Below, piece after piece: positions 13,141 to 24,222 of a stretch of 64,000 nt of DNA. The position numbers were made by a program, and so were the translations under genes. Within the stretch, counting starts at the first letter, position 1; each line of letters opens with the position of its first letter. The notes under the pieces were generated by a model that did not search any database, had not been told where the DNA came from, and saw nothing but the letters and a program-made list of their open reading frames with translations. This stretch comes from Physcomitrium patens (Eukaryota; Streptophyta; Bryopsida; Funariales; Funariaceae), in NCBI RefSeq assembly GCF_000002425.4, contig NC_037270.1, positions 11,876,999 to 11,940,998 on the forward strand. The letters are read 5' to 3'.

Positions 13141-14890
13141 CTAATCCCATGGTGCAGAAACTCCCATGGGAGAAACTCCAACTTCAGGCGGCATGCCCCC
13201 TGCTCGACCACTCGCCATGGGCCTCATTGCGGGCCTGTGGGCACGTCCCATGGGAGGAAATCCAACTTCAGGCGGCATGCCCCCTGCTCGACCACTCGCC
13301 ATGGGCCTCATTGCGGGCCTGTGGGCACCTCCCATGCGAGGAACTCCAACTTGAGGCGGCATGCTCCCTGCTCGACCACTTGCCATGGGCCTCATTGCGG
13401 GCCTGTGGACACCTCCCATGGGAGAAACTCCAACTTGAGGCGGCATGCTCCCTGCTCGACCACTCGCCATGGGCCTCATTGCGGGCCTGTGAGCACCTCC
13501 CACAGCCGGCTGCTGCGTTTGTCGCTGTGGCGTTGGTCCTAGGCCTACTCCTCTTCCTCTATGTTTTCCAATGAGTTGCACATATGGGGTGGCCATGCGC
13601 TCCAAATCCGCTGCTGTTAGCCAGATAAGTCAACTTCAGTAATTGTAGTAATTTTCAGGCCTCTGTTGCGCGACTCAAGATATCATGGGAAAGTCTGATG
13701 CTGTCAAAAGGCCTGGAACAATGATCTCAGCCAGACTGCACCACAAATTCTAGCTTAAGAACCTACGTGTCCATTACGTTCAAGAACTGGTACAAAAAGG
13801 ACTTACAAGTTGGTGCTTCGCGTTGAATATGCTCTCGCTCACCTCCTATTTCCTTTAGCTGCTCCCGACTTTCATCAATAACGGCTTGAAAAAGAGGACC
13901 CAAAACAGGAGCTGCTAGATGCTTGAGCTCCACGGATTTGTCTTTGACCTGCTTCGATGTGGTTCGAGAAACCTTGGCAATCTCGACTGCCGCCGTTCGG
14001 GATACACTAGCGATCCCCTCTGCACCCTTCTTTACAAAATCGAATGCTTTGGAGGATAGAGGCCTTTGATCGCCTGGTCCTCGATAGATGCTTCCCGGCG
14101 ACAAAGTTTTGAATCCAGATATATTATGAATTGCTACTTTGCTGTCCTCATTATCCTGGGCATTAGAAGAATATTGATCAACAAAAAGGTCACGTTGCAC
14201 CATGCCGTTGCGTTGTGAACCACGAGTACTCGTTTCATGGGGTTCGTAATAGACACCATCAGTTTCAGAGCGAGGAGAACTGTACATGGCAGCAACGTGG
14301 GTCCTAGGGTGAGGACGACGCGGTGTAAGACGTTTTGACGGCTGACCAAAAGCATTCTGAGGATTCTCGAAGTTTTGGGTGTCCCGTCCCAAACTAGTAT
14401 CCTGTAACCAATTGCTAACACGATCAATACTATGACTTTTCAAAGCGAGGCCAGGGTCATCGTTACAATTGCCATAACCAGGATCGGAATATGCATCTAA
14501 AGATTCTTGCCGGAGATGATCATACTGCCGACGGACGCCCTTCTGAGCCTTTAACTTAGGGCCGGCATCGACTTTGATGTATTCATCCTCCTCACTGCTT
14601 GCAGCTCCATCCACGAACAAGACATCTCGATGACCACCAGAGGCGGAACGAACTCGCCTATGGCTATATTGTGGTCCAGTTGGACGTTCTATTCTTACTT
14701 CCTTCTTCCTGTAACTGTAAGCTGAATGCTCCGATTCAAAATTGGGACCACCCGTATAGTATTCATCTTCAGGGGCGTCCACCGCAACTTCATGGGTAGA
14801 AGTGATTCGCAACCAGCTCCGCTCTTCGTTAACAACGTGCTTCACGTTTTCTTCGTCCAAGTTTTTGGAAAAACTACCGAACTCCCCCAT
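13141..14890 (-). CDS. Unrecognised plant protein, 518 aa, with C-terminal 28-residue repeats
   Basis: Two coding exons: 13,807-14,890 (361 codons plus one base) and 13,141-13,613. The first ends at a strong GTAAGT donor. The second follows a pyrimidine-bearing AACAGCAG acceptor, and the phases fit (T+CA, serine). The start is the ATG at 14,890, just after a convincing TTTTCAG acceptor, so the 5' UTR probably has an intron; the ATG at 14,917 lies inside that intron. The N-terminal 280 residues are polar and low in hydrophobics (MGEFGSFSKNLDEENVKHVV...). A conserved-looking helical stretch follows at about residues 280-355, rich in alternating basic and hydrophobic residues. The C-terminus carries four copies of a Pro/Met/Gly/Arg-rich 28-mer. 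No signal peptide or membrane span is seen. I do not recognise the family and assign no function; it is probably a soluble, largely disordered protein. Confidence 0.72.
13166..13501 (-). repeat. Four tandem 84-bp coding repeats
   Basis: Unit boundaries marked by CCATG fall at 13,166, 13,250, 13,334 and 13,418, exactly 84 bp (28 codons) apart. The encoded unit is of the type HRPAMRPMASGRAG.MPP.VG. The units differ at only a few positions, which suggests recent expansion. The repeats are GC-rich and keep several frames open on both strands. The minus frame is preferred because it continues exon 2 in phase. Confidence 0.93.
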
Positions 14891-16340
14891 CCTCTGAAAA
14901 CATAGAAAGCAATCCATTAAATTTCAAAACGTTTCGCAACACCCACAAGCATCATAAGATTCATTTATTCAGTGAAAAGAACAATAAAAGGCACCCATTT
15001 GCAGGCAATGCCATAAGGCACTGCTACCAGCTGAATCCAGAAACCGTAAGCTACACGAAGAATTAGTCAATCACACCATCACACTACAATGTCACTGCAG
15101 CTGCTGACCTTGAACCTTCATCACGCGATTAGTCTGCGATTCAAGTATTTCTTTCTCCTTCCACATTCGCGAGTGGCATTCTGAGCCCACACTGATGCAT
15201 CAATAGAGCGCTCAAATCCGCCTTCAGCAGGTCAACGAAAGAGGAAGGAAACCTAAACAAGAGAAACGATAAGAGGGACTCCGAAACAATCTCCTCACAT
15301 CGCTGGAGCCCAAGCTATCATCCCGCCTGAATAGAAGGGATGGTCGATTTTGACTATTGCTGCTCCTAATATGCTACCGATTACCGACAGCTACAAAAAA
15401 GTCCAATAAACCACTAAACTTAGACCCATCACAATGCCCTCCGGTTTCCTGCACGAAAGAACTGAATGAGCCCTAATGCTCAGCTGCTGGGCAACAACCT
15501 GGAACCCACCCACCCGAAAATCACACCAATGATACTGCTGCCCTGCGCACATACATGCTCGAGAGGCTCATTGAGCACAAATCGGTCACTTGCTAAACAA
15601 CGGCCATCCTTTAAACGCCAAAAAGGAAGGTTCACGTACCCAATCTTGCACTTGTGAGTCTATGCATTCACACCCTCCAATATCTCCGCTACTCCTGATC
15701 GAATCAACACCATACAACGAAACTCACCCAGTTTGTGAGCAATTATCAACCGACTCTTGCACTTAGCAAAGAGCGGGCTTGAGAGTTAGCAGCCAAAGTC
15801 AGCACGCAGAACTGGTGGACAATGGCAGCATCGTCCTAGCTATTTCAGGAATGATGCCACTGCTCTCACAACCCACACAAAAATTTCGAGATTGTCCGAT
15901 GATTCACGGCGGTTCTCGACAAACTCAACAGCCGGTTAGCGAATGTGAAAATGCTACGACTTTTCAGGGAGGGGTAGGAAACCCAGAGCACGGGTGAAAA
16001 GGGCGTCCAGAGTGCGACGTCGACCGAAGCTTTTGGATACCAACCTCGGGATGTCCGTTGGTTTTCAAATTCTACATTCTGCATCCTTTGACTTTTACCA
16101 TGGATCTCCTGTTATCACCTGGTTCACATTGATGGTGTGACGGCCAAGATTCGCACAGCTCGAAGCGGCATGGTGAAGCATCTGCGGGTCCGCCTGGTTG
16201 CCTGCGATTCTACGATTCTCCTCTTTAGCAGCACAAATCGGTGACGAAGCAGAAGCTTTAAAAACACAAGCATCAAACCCTAATTGGGCTCGGCGACTTA
16301 AAATCTGGCCGCTATGGAATCCAAGTAGCCTGGCTTATCT
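14891..16340 (-). promoter_or_regulatory. 5' UTR intron and promoter region of the 13.1-14.9 kb gene
   Basis: A GC-richer stretch directly upstream of the gene, ending abruptly in AT-rich DNA near 16,340. The acceptor at 14,894 on the minus strand implies at least one untranslated upstream exon here, but I could not fix its donor. Short open frames on either strand show no family features. A divergent promoter toward the plus strand cannot be excluded. Confidence 0.4.
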
Positions 16341-16689
16341 AAATTTACGTCATGGATCTCAATGATATACAGTTATATGTGTTGTTTTTAGATAATCAAA
16401 AGCAAATAAACAAATCCCCCTGTCAGACCATTGTATAATTTCATTTATAAATGAATGTTATTCTGAACGTCGTTCATGGGGATTTTTTTATTAATATGTT
16501 ATGTGTTATTTTAAAAAAGTTGATTTAGTTCATGTGAAAAACACCTTTCACTATTCACAATCTGTCGTCATTACCAGGCTTGAATCCACCATCTTGAATT
16601 CTGTAGATTGTAAGTTTTTCTCGGTAACATTATGAAAGGATCGTTTCACATCTTTTTGATAAAGAAATTGCAATCTAAATCCCTAAATT
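16341..16689. other. Intergenic stretch
   Basis: No gene seen; composition is falling to AT-rich. Confidence 0.4.
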
Positions 16690-18923
16690 TTTCCACTAAG
16701 TGGATTCAGACTTGAGGTTTTTGGATGTAACTGCACCTATGATGATATCTCAAAGTATCACATAATATTTTGAAATATCACTTGATAATTCAAAATCACC
16801 CACATGGTGAGGTATATGATTTTTTTAATCAAAATATCACAAAAGGGATGCATGAAATATCACAAACTATATGGCTTACGTCAACTCTCTACCCCTTTTG
16901 ATTCTATGCTAACTTACCAAGCCTCTATGCTTCCAAAAATTTCAAACTCTAAATTTCTTTCATTCCATACCACACCGCAACTTTGCCCTTCTTTTGTGCT
17001 CCCATAACAACAAATCCTAAAAAATTTGGACTACATACCACACGACAACCTCACGATGTCTTAGTACTCCAAAAACAACAAATCCTTCATGACTTAGAAA
17101 TGTTGTTTACTTTCTCAATTATTGAAGAATTCAATGAAATGTTTGAAGAATAATAGGAGGAGGTTTAAAACATGTTTGAGAAGAAGTTATTTGAGTTTGA
17201 TGATGCGAAAGAACTTGTGGTAGTTGATGGGACAATCAATTCCTACCAAAAGACTCAGCACACAATGTGAGCTAGATGATAATTCTTGGCTATAAGTCTC
17301 CAACCACTGAATAATTGATAAATTAGGAGTTTTATTATTATTTGGCAAAAACATGGGTTACAAATGAACATTGCATTGGGATTCTAAAAGATAAGTGAAC
17401 TTTGCTTAAAGAAATTTATACCTAATTCATTTGTAATATGGATATAAAGTTTATTGTCAACTAGATTTTTTCATGTTCAATTTTTCATAATATGTTAGCT
17501 AGTTAGGACAACATGTGGACAATTGAATTTATGAAGGCTAGCTGAAAACCATCAAAGAATTTTGGTGCTACGTCAAGGGCAGCGATACGTTTTAAAAAAA
17601 AAATAGAATAAAGTAGTGGCAAATAATTATGCATTGGGTATTTTAACAAAGCATGATTTATATTAGTTTATTGCAACCATATTTAGGATTTATTGTCTTC
17701 AACTACTAAGATTTTGAACATATAGTATTCTTTCTATATTGAGCAATTGAAATTAAAAATATATATTTTAAATCTCCTACAATATTAGTTGTCTTTGTAT
17801 TATTGTGTAATAAATTTTATAATTCTAAGGCTTCTAGAACTGTAAAAAATAGAGTACATTGAAAAACAAGGGAATGGACAACTAGACCTTATCTATTTCT
17901 ATATGGCCAATATATCTTGTATATTATATCTATATATAAGAATATTCTATATTAAAATTAATGTATAAAATTAATATAAAAGGATATGGATTAAAAGTGT
18001 TGAAAGAAGTAATTTATTGGTATTTAGTGATTTTAATATGAAAGAAGTGTTTGTAGTAGACCAAAATTGTGGATGTAATATAGTAGGATTTAAAATTCAT
18101 AAGGTGTTTGGAGGATTATATCAACACACTCCTCTCCCCCCCTTCCTCTCCTCTCCTCTCAACTCAACACCTCTTTATATTATCAAGTGTTGTAGCTTAT
18201 ATCTAAATTTTTTATTGATTAGCAAACATGGAAATTATAAAATGCCTTTAATTATAAAAGAGTTTTTAGTTGTGAGAAATTACTTTGTCTTTTACTTATG
18301 TAATTTAGTTTTGATCGTAGTTACAGAATTGATTAACATCCTTTAACATAAGTGGAGTTGATTCTTCTCATCTTCTAGCTTCTATCCATCATTTTTCATC
18401 AGATTTGTAAGACAATGTCCTTTAATACTTTTTCTTGACTTGTAGATTTTGTATGGCATTGTGAACCAAGGGACATCTCCCATCTTGTGGATTCTATGTA
18501 ATGTTGTGAAATAAAAAACAATGTGACAAAGTGTATATGCAAATACAAGAGCTTGCTTGATGTACCTCCATTATAATACAATATTCCTATGTCTTTGGTT
18601 AGAGTGAGTTCTTCATCCAACTAAGATCATTTGTCATTGGTCAATGCATCAAATTCTCAAGAAAGTCTAAATAGCTCCAACTCCATGTCAAAAGAGAATT
18701 CAAATAGTACTAACTTTGTATCAATAACTTAATTGCATTTTATAGTGACAAAGTTTTATGCAATTCAAAAAGGATGGTTTTTAGGAATATATCTCAATTG
18801 GAAGGATTGCATTCCTTAAGTGTTTGGCTATATCGGAGCAAAATTTCAGCTTTTCAAAAAACTTGCCAATGCAAAGTTATTTCTAGAGCCAAGCAAGACA
18901 ATTCAACCCTAGCCACAAAGGTG

Positions 18924-18954
<31 letters not shown>

Positions 18955-20860
18955 AGTTTTGGATTGTATGCAAGAAAGGTCCTAAGTGTTTTTAGTTTTA
19001 TAAGATTGATTCTTTTGTAAGATTGGCTATTTTTTAAATAAAATATGACACTTTTGAATAACTAGAAAATTAATACAAAATAAAATGTGTTATTCCAATG
19101 TACATAACAAAATCTATTGAGTTTCACTATCTTGAACAATAGTTTACAAGGAACGTGTTCTTTAAATTTTAAGGCCACCTTAATATATTACATCTAAATC
19201 TACCATAAAACCTTACACCTAAGGCTATTATAAAATCTTGAATATAAGGCCAACCTAAAATAGAATATCTGAGCACCATAGTAGAGGCCACCTTAAAACC
19301 TTGCACATGTTTCTCCCTTGTCTCTATCCATTTCACAAACATTCTTTAAATCTCTCTATCTTAATTCCATGTACTAAAATTTAGACCAATGTATCATATT
19401 TCAAGCTTGACAATGGTGCAACCTTGTAGTATAAATCATAAAATTTAAAACATAAATCAATAAATACAATTATAAACTTGCAAACCAATATTTTGTTCAC
19501 ATGTTTTTTTAAAAGAACTAAGATCTATTTAATTTCTTATATATTTTTTCTTTGAATTAACTTGGACTAGATAAGATCAAAGAGCTTGTCTTTTCTATTG
19601 CATTTTCAAATCACCTCTTTCTTATCCTATTCTACAACCAATTTCTCTCATTTAAATGTCATCTTATCTTTTTTCAGCCTCTCCTTCATTTTGAGTTCTT
19701 TTTGTAACCTAACCTTGATTCTCTTACTTTCTTGTTTTAATAAAGTCAAGTACTCTATTATTACGATAATTTTTTGTCGTAATCACTCCACAAACGTATT
19801 AGCTATTGAATAGAACTTGTTTGGAGATTTACCTTTAGACTTTGAAACTTGTGATAGGTGACCCTTCTTTTTTGGGATGATGATAGTGATGTTGCTAAGT
19901 GATGTATGTTGCATAGAAGGCAATGTTGGTGAAATGGATAAGAATATGGAAAAAATAGAAGTGAACAAAAAATTATGCTCTTTCTTATACACTTCCTTTA
20001 ATTCATCAAATTTTTCTTGTAATAAAACCTATTGAGTATCTTAGAAGAGCAATTCTTTGAGCAATAGATTCAAATTTGGCAATTCATCTAGTGAATTGGT
20101 CATTGGCACTACCATAGAGTTTTGTAATGGCATTATATCCATTATTGTAGTATAATCCTTGTAGAATGGAGTTATATTTGGCCTTGTACTATACAAAGCA
20201 TGCATCATGTCAAAGAGTAGACAATTGTCCTCCAACTTCACAGCCATCATAAGTATACCTTGTTTCTAATCCTTATCATTGATGCTAATGCTTGTATCCT
20301 TTGACCATTTATACACGGCTACAAATTTGGCTTTGAAAGTATGCAATCAACCTAACATATTTGTAGTAGAAAGGTTGAATTTGCCCTTTGATGACTTGTT
20401 CACATAGGCAACTAGCTGTACCAAAGCTTATTCCTACTCATTTGCTTCTTGCATACCTCTGTCTTATTAGAATTGTATAATTTTTTGAAATTTGATGGAT
20501 TTTCCAACCAATTGACAATAGCAATATATTCATTTATACAAAAATGACCTCTTTTATAAGTGTTTATAGGATTTGGGACCTTCTAGGGAGGTATAATGTT
20601 TAATTCAAAAGAGTGAAAAGGTTTGTTCTTAAATGTTAAGTCAGCATGTTAGGCCGGCTTCATATTGCTTAATATGTTATCAAGATACCAAGTAATGCTT
20701 CAAAAACTTGAAGGGGGTATTCAAGTCTGAATGGTGATATTTGAGGAGATAATATTTTTGAATGATCAATGATATTTGGGTTTCCAAAAACCAAAAACAC
20801 ATGATATCTGGTTGCCCAAAAACATTAAGTCTGGATCCCCTTAATGTAAAATATTTCCCA
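16690..20860. repeat. AT-rich block possibly bounded by inverted repeats
   Basis: The reverse complement of about 16,685-16,800 resembles about 20,710-20,850. Both carry an AAAAAC..AAGTCTG.ATCC core and, next to it, TGATATTT and GATATC words. That is the arrangement of a large DNA element or a folded-back repeat. No transposase is visible inside, and the similarity is imperfect. Weak open frames occur at 19,783-19,992 and 20,041-20,250 on the minus strand, without recognisable domains. A 27-T run lies at 18,924-18,950. Confidence 0.35.
18924..18950. repeat. 27-base poly-T run
   Basis: An uninterrupted T tract. It could be the tail of a minus-strand retroposed sequence, but no SINE or LINE body or target duplication is visible beside it. 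Confidence 0.9.
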
Positions 20861-20884
20861 ACTGGATGGGAAATGTTTTACTCT
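20836..20884. repeat. Imperfect hairpin
   Basis: AAAATATTTCCCA is followed after about eight bases by TGGGAAATGTTTT, a stem of 13 pairs with one mismatch. It sits at the right end of the possible inverted-repeat block. Confidence 0.6.
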
Positions 20885-21237
20885 GGATTCAAATAAAGTA
20901 ATTAATACTTTGTAAATTTATGAAAAGTTCTTGCAATAATGCTGGTAGTTTATAAAAATTTGTTTTAATTAGCCTAAATTATGTTGAATTTCTAATTTCA
21001 ATCTCACAAACTCAAAATCAATCATAATACCCATTATCGTATTTTCCAAAACAAGCAAAAAGAAATTATTAAAATTATGGATAAATGTAAACAATTCATT
21101 ACAAGTTGGATGGCGTTGCAAATCCGTGACTATATCAATGCTCGTCACCATCTGTGCTCAGAACTCAATGCGTGCCAGATGAATGCTGGACAATGCCACC
21201 TGAATCGGGCCCGAGAAGTTCTAGATCTCTCTGTTCA

Positions 21238-21270
21238 GAAGTCTCTGGAAAACTCTAGAATTCTCAAGAC
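21238..21270 (+). promoter_or_regulatory. Seven-unit heat-shock element
   Basis: Alternating GAA and CTC triplets in perfect 5-bp phase: GAA at 21,238, 21,248 and 21,258, GAC at 21,268, and CTC at 21,243, 21,253 and 21,263. This matches the nGAAnnTTCn array bound by heat-shock factor trimers, with C replacing the first T of each inverse unit. Further in-phase TTC units lie at 21,294 and 21,304, and a shorter out-of-phase group at 21,215-21,231. A TATA-like TTTATTAA follows at 21,327-21,334. It lies about 330 bp upstream of the heat-shock start codon. Confidence 0.75.
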
Positions 21271-21596
21271 CTGGGTGGCGGGGGTCTTGGGATTTCTAGG
21301 GGGTTCTAGACTTGCCTATGAGTCGCTTTATTAATTCTCCAGCAGTTTGTGGAAAATGCAGCAAGTACTCGCGGTTTTTGCAGGACATCGGTCCAACTTG
21401 AAGTTGTCACAAATTTCTTCTCTGCAGTTGATTGTAGACTGATTATCTAGGCTTCTACTCGTGATTAACCATCGGAAAGGTTTGAGCAGCTGTTTAGAAT
21501 TTTTTGGCAAACAAGGAGACAGAGTGTGATACTGAGCATCTCCAGTGCTTGGTTTGAAGAGTGTTCCAAGAGTTTCGTGGACCGGATCGAGGAAAA

Positions 21597-22203
21597 ATGG
21601 ATTTCCCTCTGTTTCAGATTTTGAGCTTCCCTGACGAGCTGGAGAAATCGTTGAACCCGCAGTCGCAAAAAATAGTGCGCGACAAAATTATTTCAGTGGT
21701 TTATCTTTATAACTGTGAGACTTATTTTAAGCTCGGAAGGAAGACAGATTGTGTTCCACAATAATCCGAGACTCCATGTACGAGACTGGAGTGCTAATTG
21801 ATAGAAAATGCATCTTTCTGAGCATATATGAAGTTTCAACACATGGTTAGAAGCAATCCTGGACATCATCTCTTGGTATGACTTGTTGTTTGCGACTTAG
21901 TGTTCCCTAGATCAGAGGAACTGATACGATATGCGGGTTGTGCAGGTACAAATGGAGAATGATAATGTCCTCGTCATTGGTGGCACACGAAAACGTGAGG
22001 AGACAGATCCTCAAGTGAAATGTATCCGAATGGAGCGAAACTCCGGCACATTTATGCGCAAATTCACGCTTCCTCAGAATTCTAATTTGGACAAGATCAC
22101 TGCTTCCTGCGTTGATGGCGTGCTCACACTTATAGTTGCTAAGATTCCTCCACCAGAACCTGCAAAGCCAAGGACTATTGAGGTGACCACGGGAAGAAAT
22201 TAA
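21597..22203 (+). pseudogene. Class II cytosolic small heat-shock protein gene, lacking its middle
   Basis: A host small heat-shock (Hsp20) gene of plant cytosolic class II; the family forms ATP-independent holdase oligomers. The start MDFPLFQ at 21,597 is the class II signature N-terminus and continues for about 30 residues (DELEKSL, IVRD). The second part, 21,946-22,203 (85 residues), follows a GTGCAG acceptor with a CTGAT branch-like motif. It holds the second half of the alpha-crystallin domain ([29 protein letters not shown]), the GVLTL strand and the class II tail PPPEPAKP. The family's intervening 35-40 residues, including the usual YVF.VDMPGL segment, are not found in any frame of 21,690-21,945. 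The gene is therefore truncated inside, or has lost an exon. The heat-shock element upstream suggests it was, or still is, heat induced. Confidence 0.75.
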
Positions 22204-22958
22204 AACCAGAATATGAAGTCTCGTTGGTGACGTCACATAGGGCGTTTATTTGCCTCATTATCGTCTCATGGCGCAGTTTAGAAACGATATCACAGACCTG
22301 TCTGAAGACCAAGCTCTCTTCGAATGCCAAATCATGTCGGTCTTGTCATGTCACAAGCATAATCCACCCAACATGGCAACAAAGTAATTTACCTTGTCGT
22401 TGCCTACCTGTCTGAAGGTGAACAAAATGTCGACAAATATAGTAAGAGACTATAATTTGGGTTCACAGGGAGAAGGTAAATTAGTTCATGTGTGGAGGGG
22501 CACTTGCTTCTGCCATTGCGAGTTGATGCATCTCTGTTAGAGAGTCTGAAAGATCCTCACAGTGGAGCTCGCCAGGGTCCCGCAGCCCGCAGAGCAGGGG
22601 GGCCACGAGTACCAGCCACCCTCCCCTGCGCACCACTCCCATGGGGAATCAATTTTGAATCCTTGTTTATTAAATATCCGTGTTGAAGAAAAAATTGACG
22701 AGTTAATTTTTTGAGTTGTAGAAGTTCTTCCTGGAAACAAAAGTGTCATGTACTTTCAGTGCTGTTATATACGAAAAATATTCTTTGAAGCAAGAGTGAT
22801 GGTTGAAAATCATAACAAATGGTTGTCTCAAAACGTTATAACATGGTCAAAAAGTATTTTTGCAAAGCTTTCTTATGCAACGTAACATAAGAAAGTTTAT
22901 CTATGAGCTCTTAAGACAAGATTGGGAAGCCAAATAAATAAATAAAATAAAGCTCTGA
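22204..22958. other. 3' flank of the heat-shock gene
   Basis: Mixed composition with a GC-rich patch at 22,556-22,645. No supported gene; the short open frames have no family features. Confidence 0.4.
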
Positions 22959-23937
22959 GCTATACATGACATACTTGAGCAGATTTTACTAAGTAGTGGT
23001 GGTGATAATAATGGCTGTTAAAGGAATTTGGGGGGTATACTAAAGAGAATTGAAGGATTTGGGATTGAGACGCAAGCCCTTGAACAAACTTCAGCACACT
23101 CTGTATAGAGTGTGGATCAGTGTGGGCCAAATGCGGAAGGCAACCCAACTGAGGAGATGTAAAATGTTTCCTAAGTGGAAACATACTTTGGTAAGAGTTG
23201 TGAATCGTTCAAACCTGCCCGCCCTCCAACCTGCTCCTCCCCCGGCTGGTTTCCCTACGTTCCCTCCCTTCGTTCCCATATTACAGATCGGCGGTTGCGA
23301 TTGAATCTGCGCGGCAACCGAGATCCGACGGCCCACGATGGCGGAGCCAGTCGATTGAGTTCGGAGGTTTCGAGGACACAGTTCTACGAGGGAGGCGGCG
23401 TGACAATATGCACATTAATTGCGCTTGTGAGGGTGACTAAGGAGATCGATAGCACTACCAGTTCCTAAGCAACGCAGGTTGACTTGCAATATTGCTTGCG
23501 AAGGCAGCACAATCCTCTAGTCAAAACACACAGAATATCAGCTTATTTATGAACGTTGACTTTCAACACTAGTTTGGGTATGTTTGCAAGCGTTGAGTAA
23601 CATAGACACATTATGACAGGTTGCTACGCGTGAACAGACTCTCAAACAACAGCAAGTTTGAATGAAGTGAGATCAAACAAAACACTGAGAAAATTCGTTA
23701 GAAACTAGATGATATTTTCATTCGGCTCATAATTAACCTTGAAAAAAAACTCGGTGAACGATTCCGAGGCTTCACCGATGACTGCAAACACAATTAAATA
23801 ATAGGACTGACAGCATCAAAACAAAGTTGACATCACTCTAACTGGATGGCTGCTTTGTAGGATTTTCCCTGTAGATGGTTCACACCGAAGCAGCAAGATA
23901 CAGTATCAAGGGCATGTAATAAAGCGAAGGGAAAACG
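22959..23937. other. GC-richer island, gene not resolved
   Basis: Composition is genic at 23,210-23,470. A plus-strand open stretch ends at 23,468 with the ordered-looking text FYEGGGVTICTLIALVRVTKE, preceded by a TTACAG acceptor-like site and a pyrimidine-rich run. It may be an exon, but I cannot link it to a start or a family. Confidence 0.3.
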
Positions 23938-24222
23938 TCACATTCCAAAGTTGCGCTGAGGAAGCAATAACCAATGTCGGCTATACCCATACACAGGCGA
24001 ACGGTCACTGTGGTGCCAGCCAGTTTTCCGCCACCAAGCTCCCATGCAGCACTTCAAAAGTTCACGCTCAGTGTCTAAGATCAAGGAAGCGATGCGATAG
24101 CCCAATTGAGCAAAAATGTTATCTGCTCCAACTCTAATTGGTAGGGAAAATGACTTGATATCATCAGTGGCTCCTGTCAGCAGACTCCTCTCATCCAGCT
24201 TGTGTTCTTGATGATGGTTCAT
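23938..24222 (-). CDS. Possible small protein or exon, 94 codons, unrecognised
   Basis: An open frame on the minus strand in genic-composition DNA, from MNHHQEHKLDE to a stop at 23,938. The middle (SLPIRVGADNIFAQLGYRIA, LILDTERELLKCC) has the hydrophobic spacing of folded protein. The end is rich in tryptophan and histidine. I see no known domain, signal peptide or membrane span. It may be one exon of a larger gene, a small gene of its own, or chance; the opposite strand is not open here. Confidence 0.3.
   Translation of the reverse strand: MNHHQEHKLDERSLLTGATDDIKSFSLPIRVGADNIFAQLGYRIASLILDTERELLKCCMGAWWRKTGWHHSDRSPVYGYSRHWLLLPQRNFGM

Noticed and set aside
13116-13574. Plus-strand open frame of 152 codons across the 84-bp repeats
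   Set aside because: GC-rich repeats in multiples of three keep many frames open. The minus frame fits the splice phase of the upstream exon; this frame has no such support.
14599-14799. Plus-strand open frame opposite the 13.1-14.9 kb gene
   Set aside because: Lies wholly within the minus-strand coding exon and shows no domain; read as its shadow.
18924-18950. Poly-T run as the tail of a minus-strand SINE or LINE
   Set aside because: No retroposon body, promoter box or target duplication is visible next to it.
21077-21334. 85-codon plus-strand open frame over the heat-shock promoter
   Set aside because: It overlaps the heat-shock element array and TATA-like site and has no family features.
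22556-22645. GC-rich patch resembling hAT transposon ends (CAGTGG...GGGGGGCCA)
   Set aside because: No matching opposite end, no 8-bp duplication and no second copy in the window.
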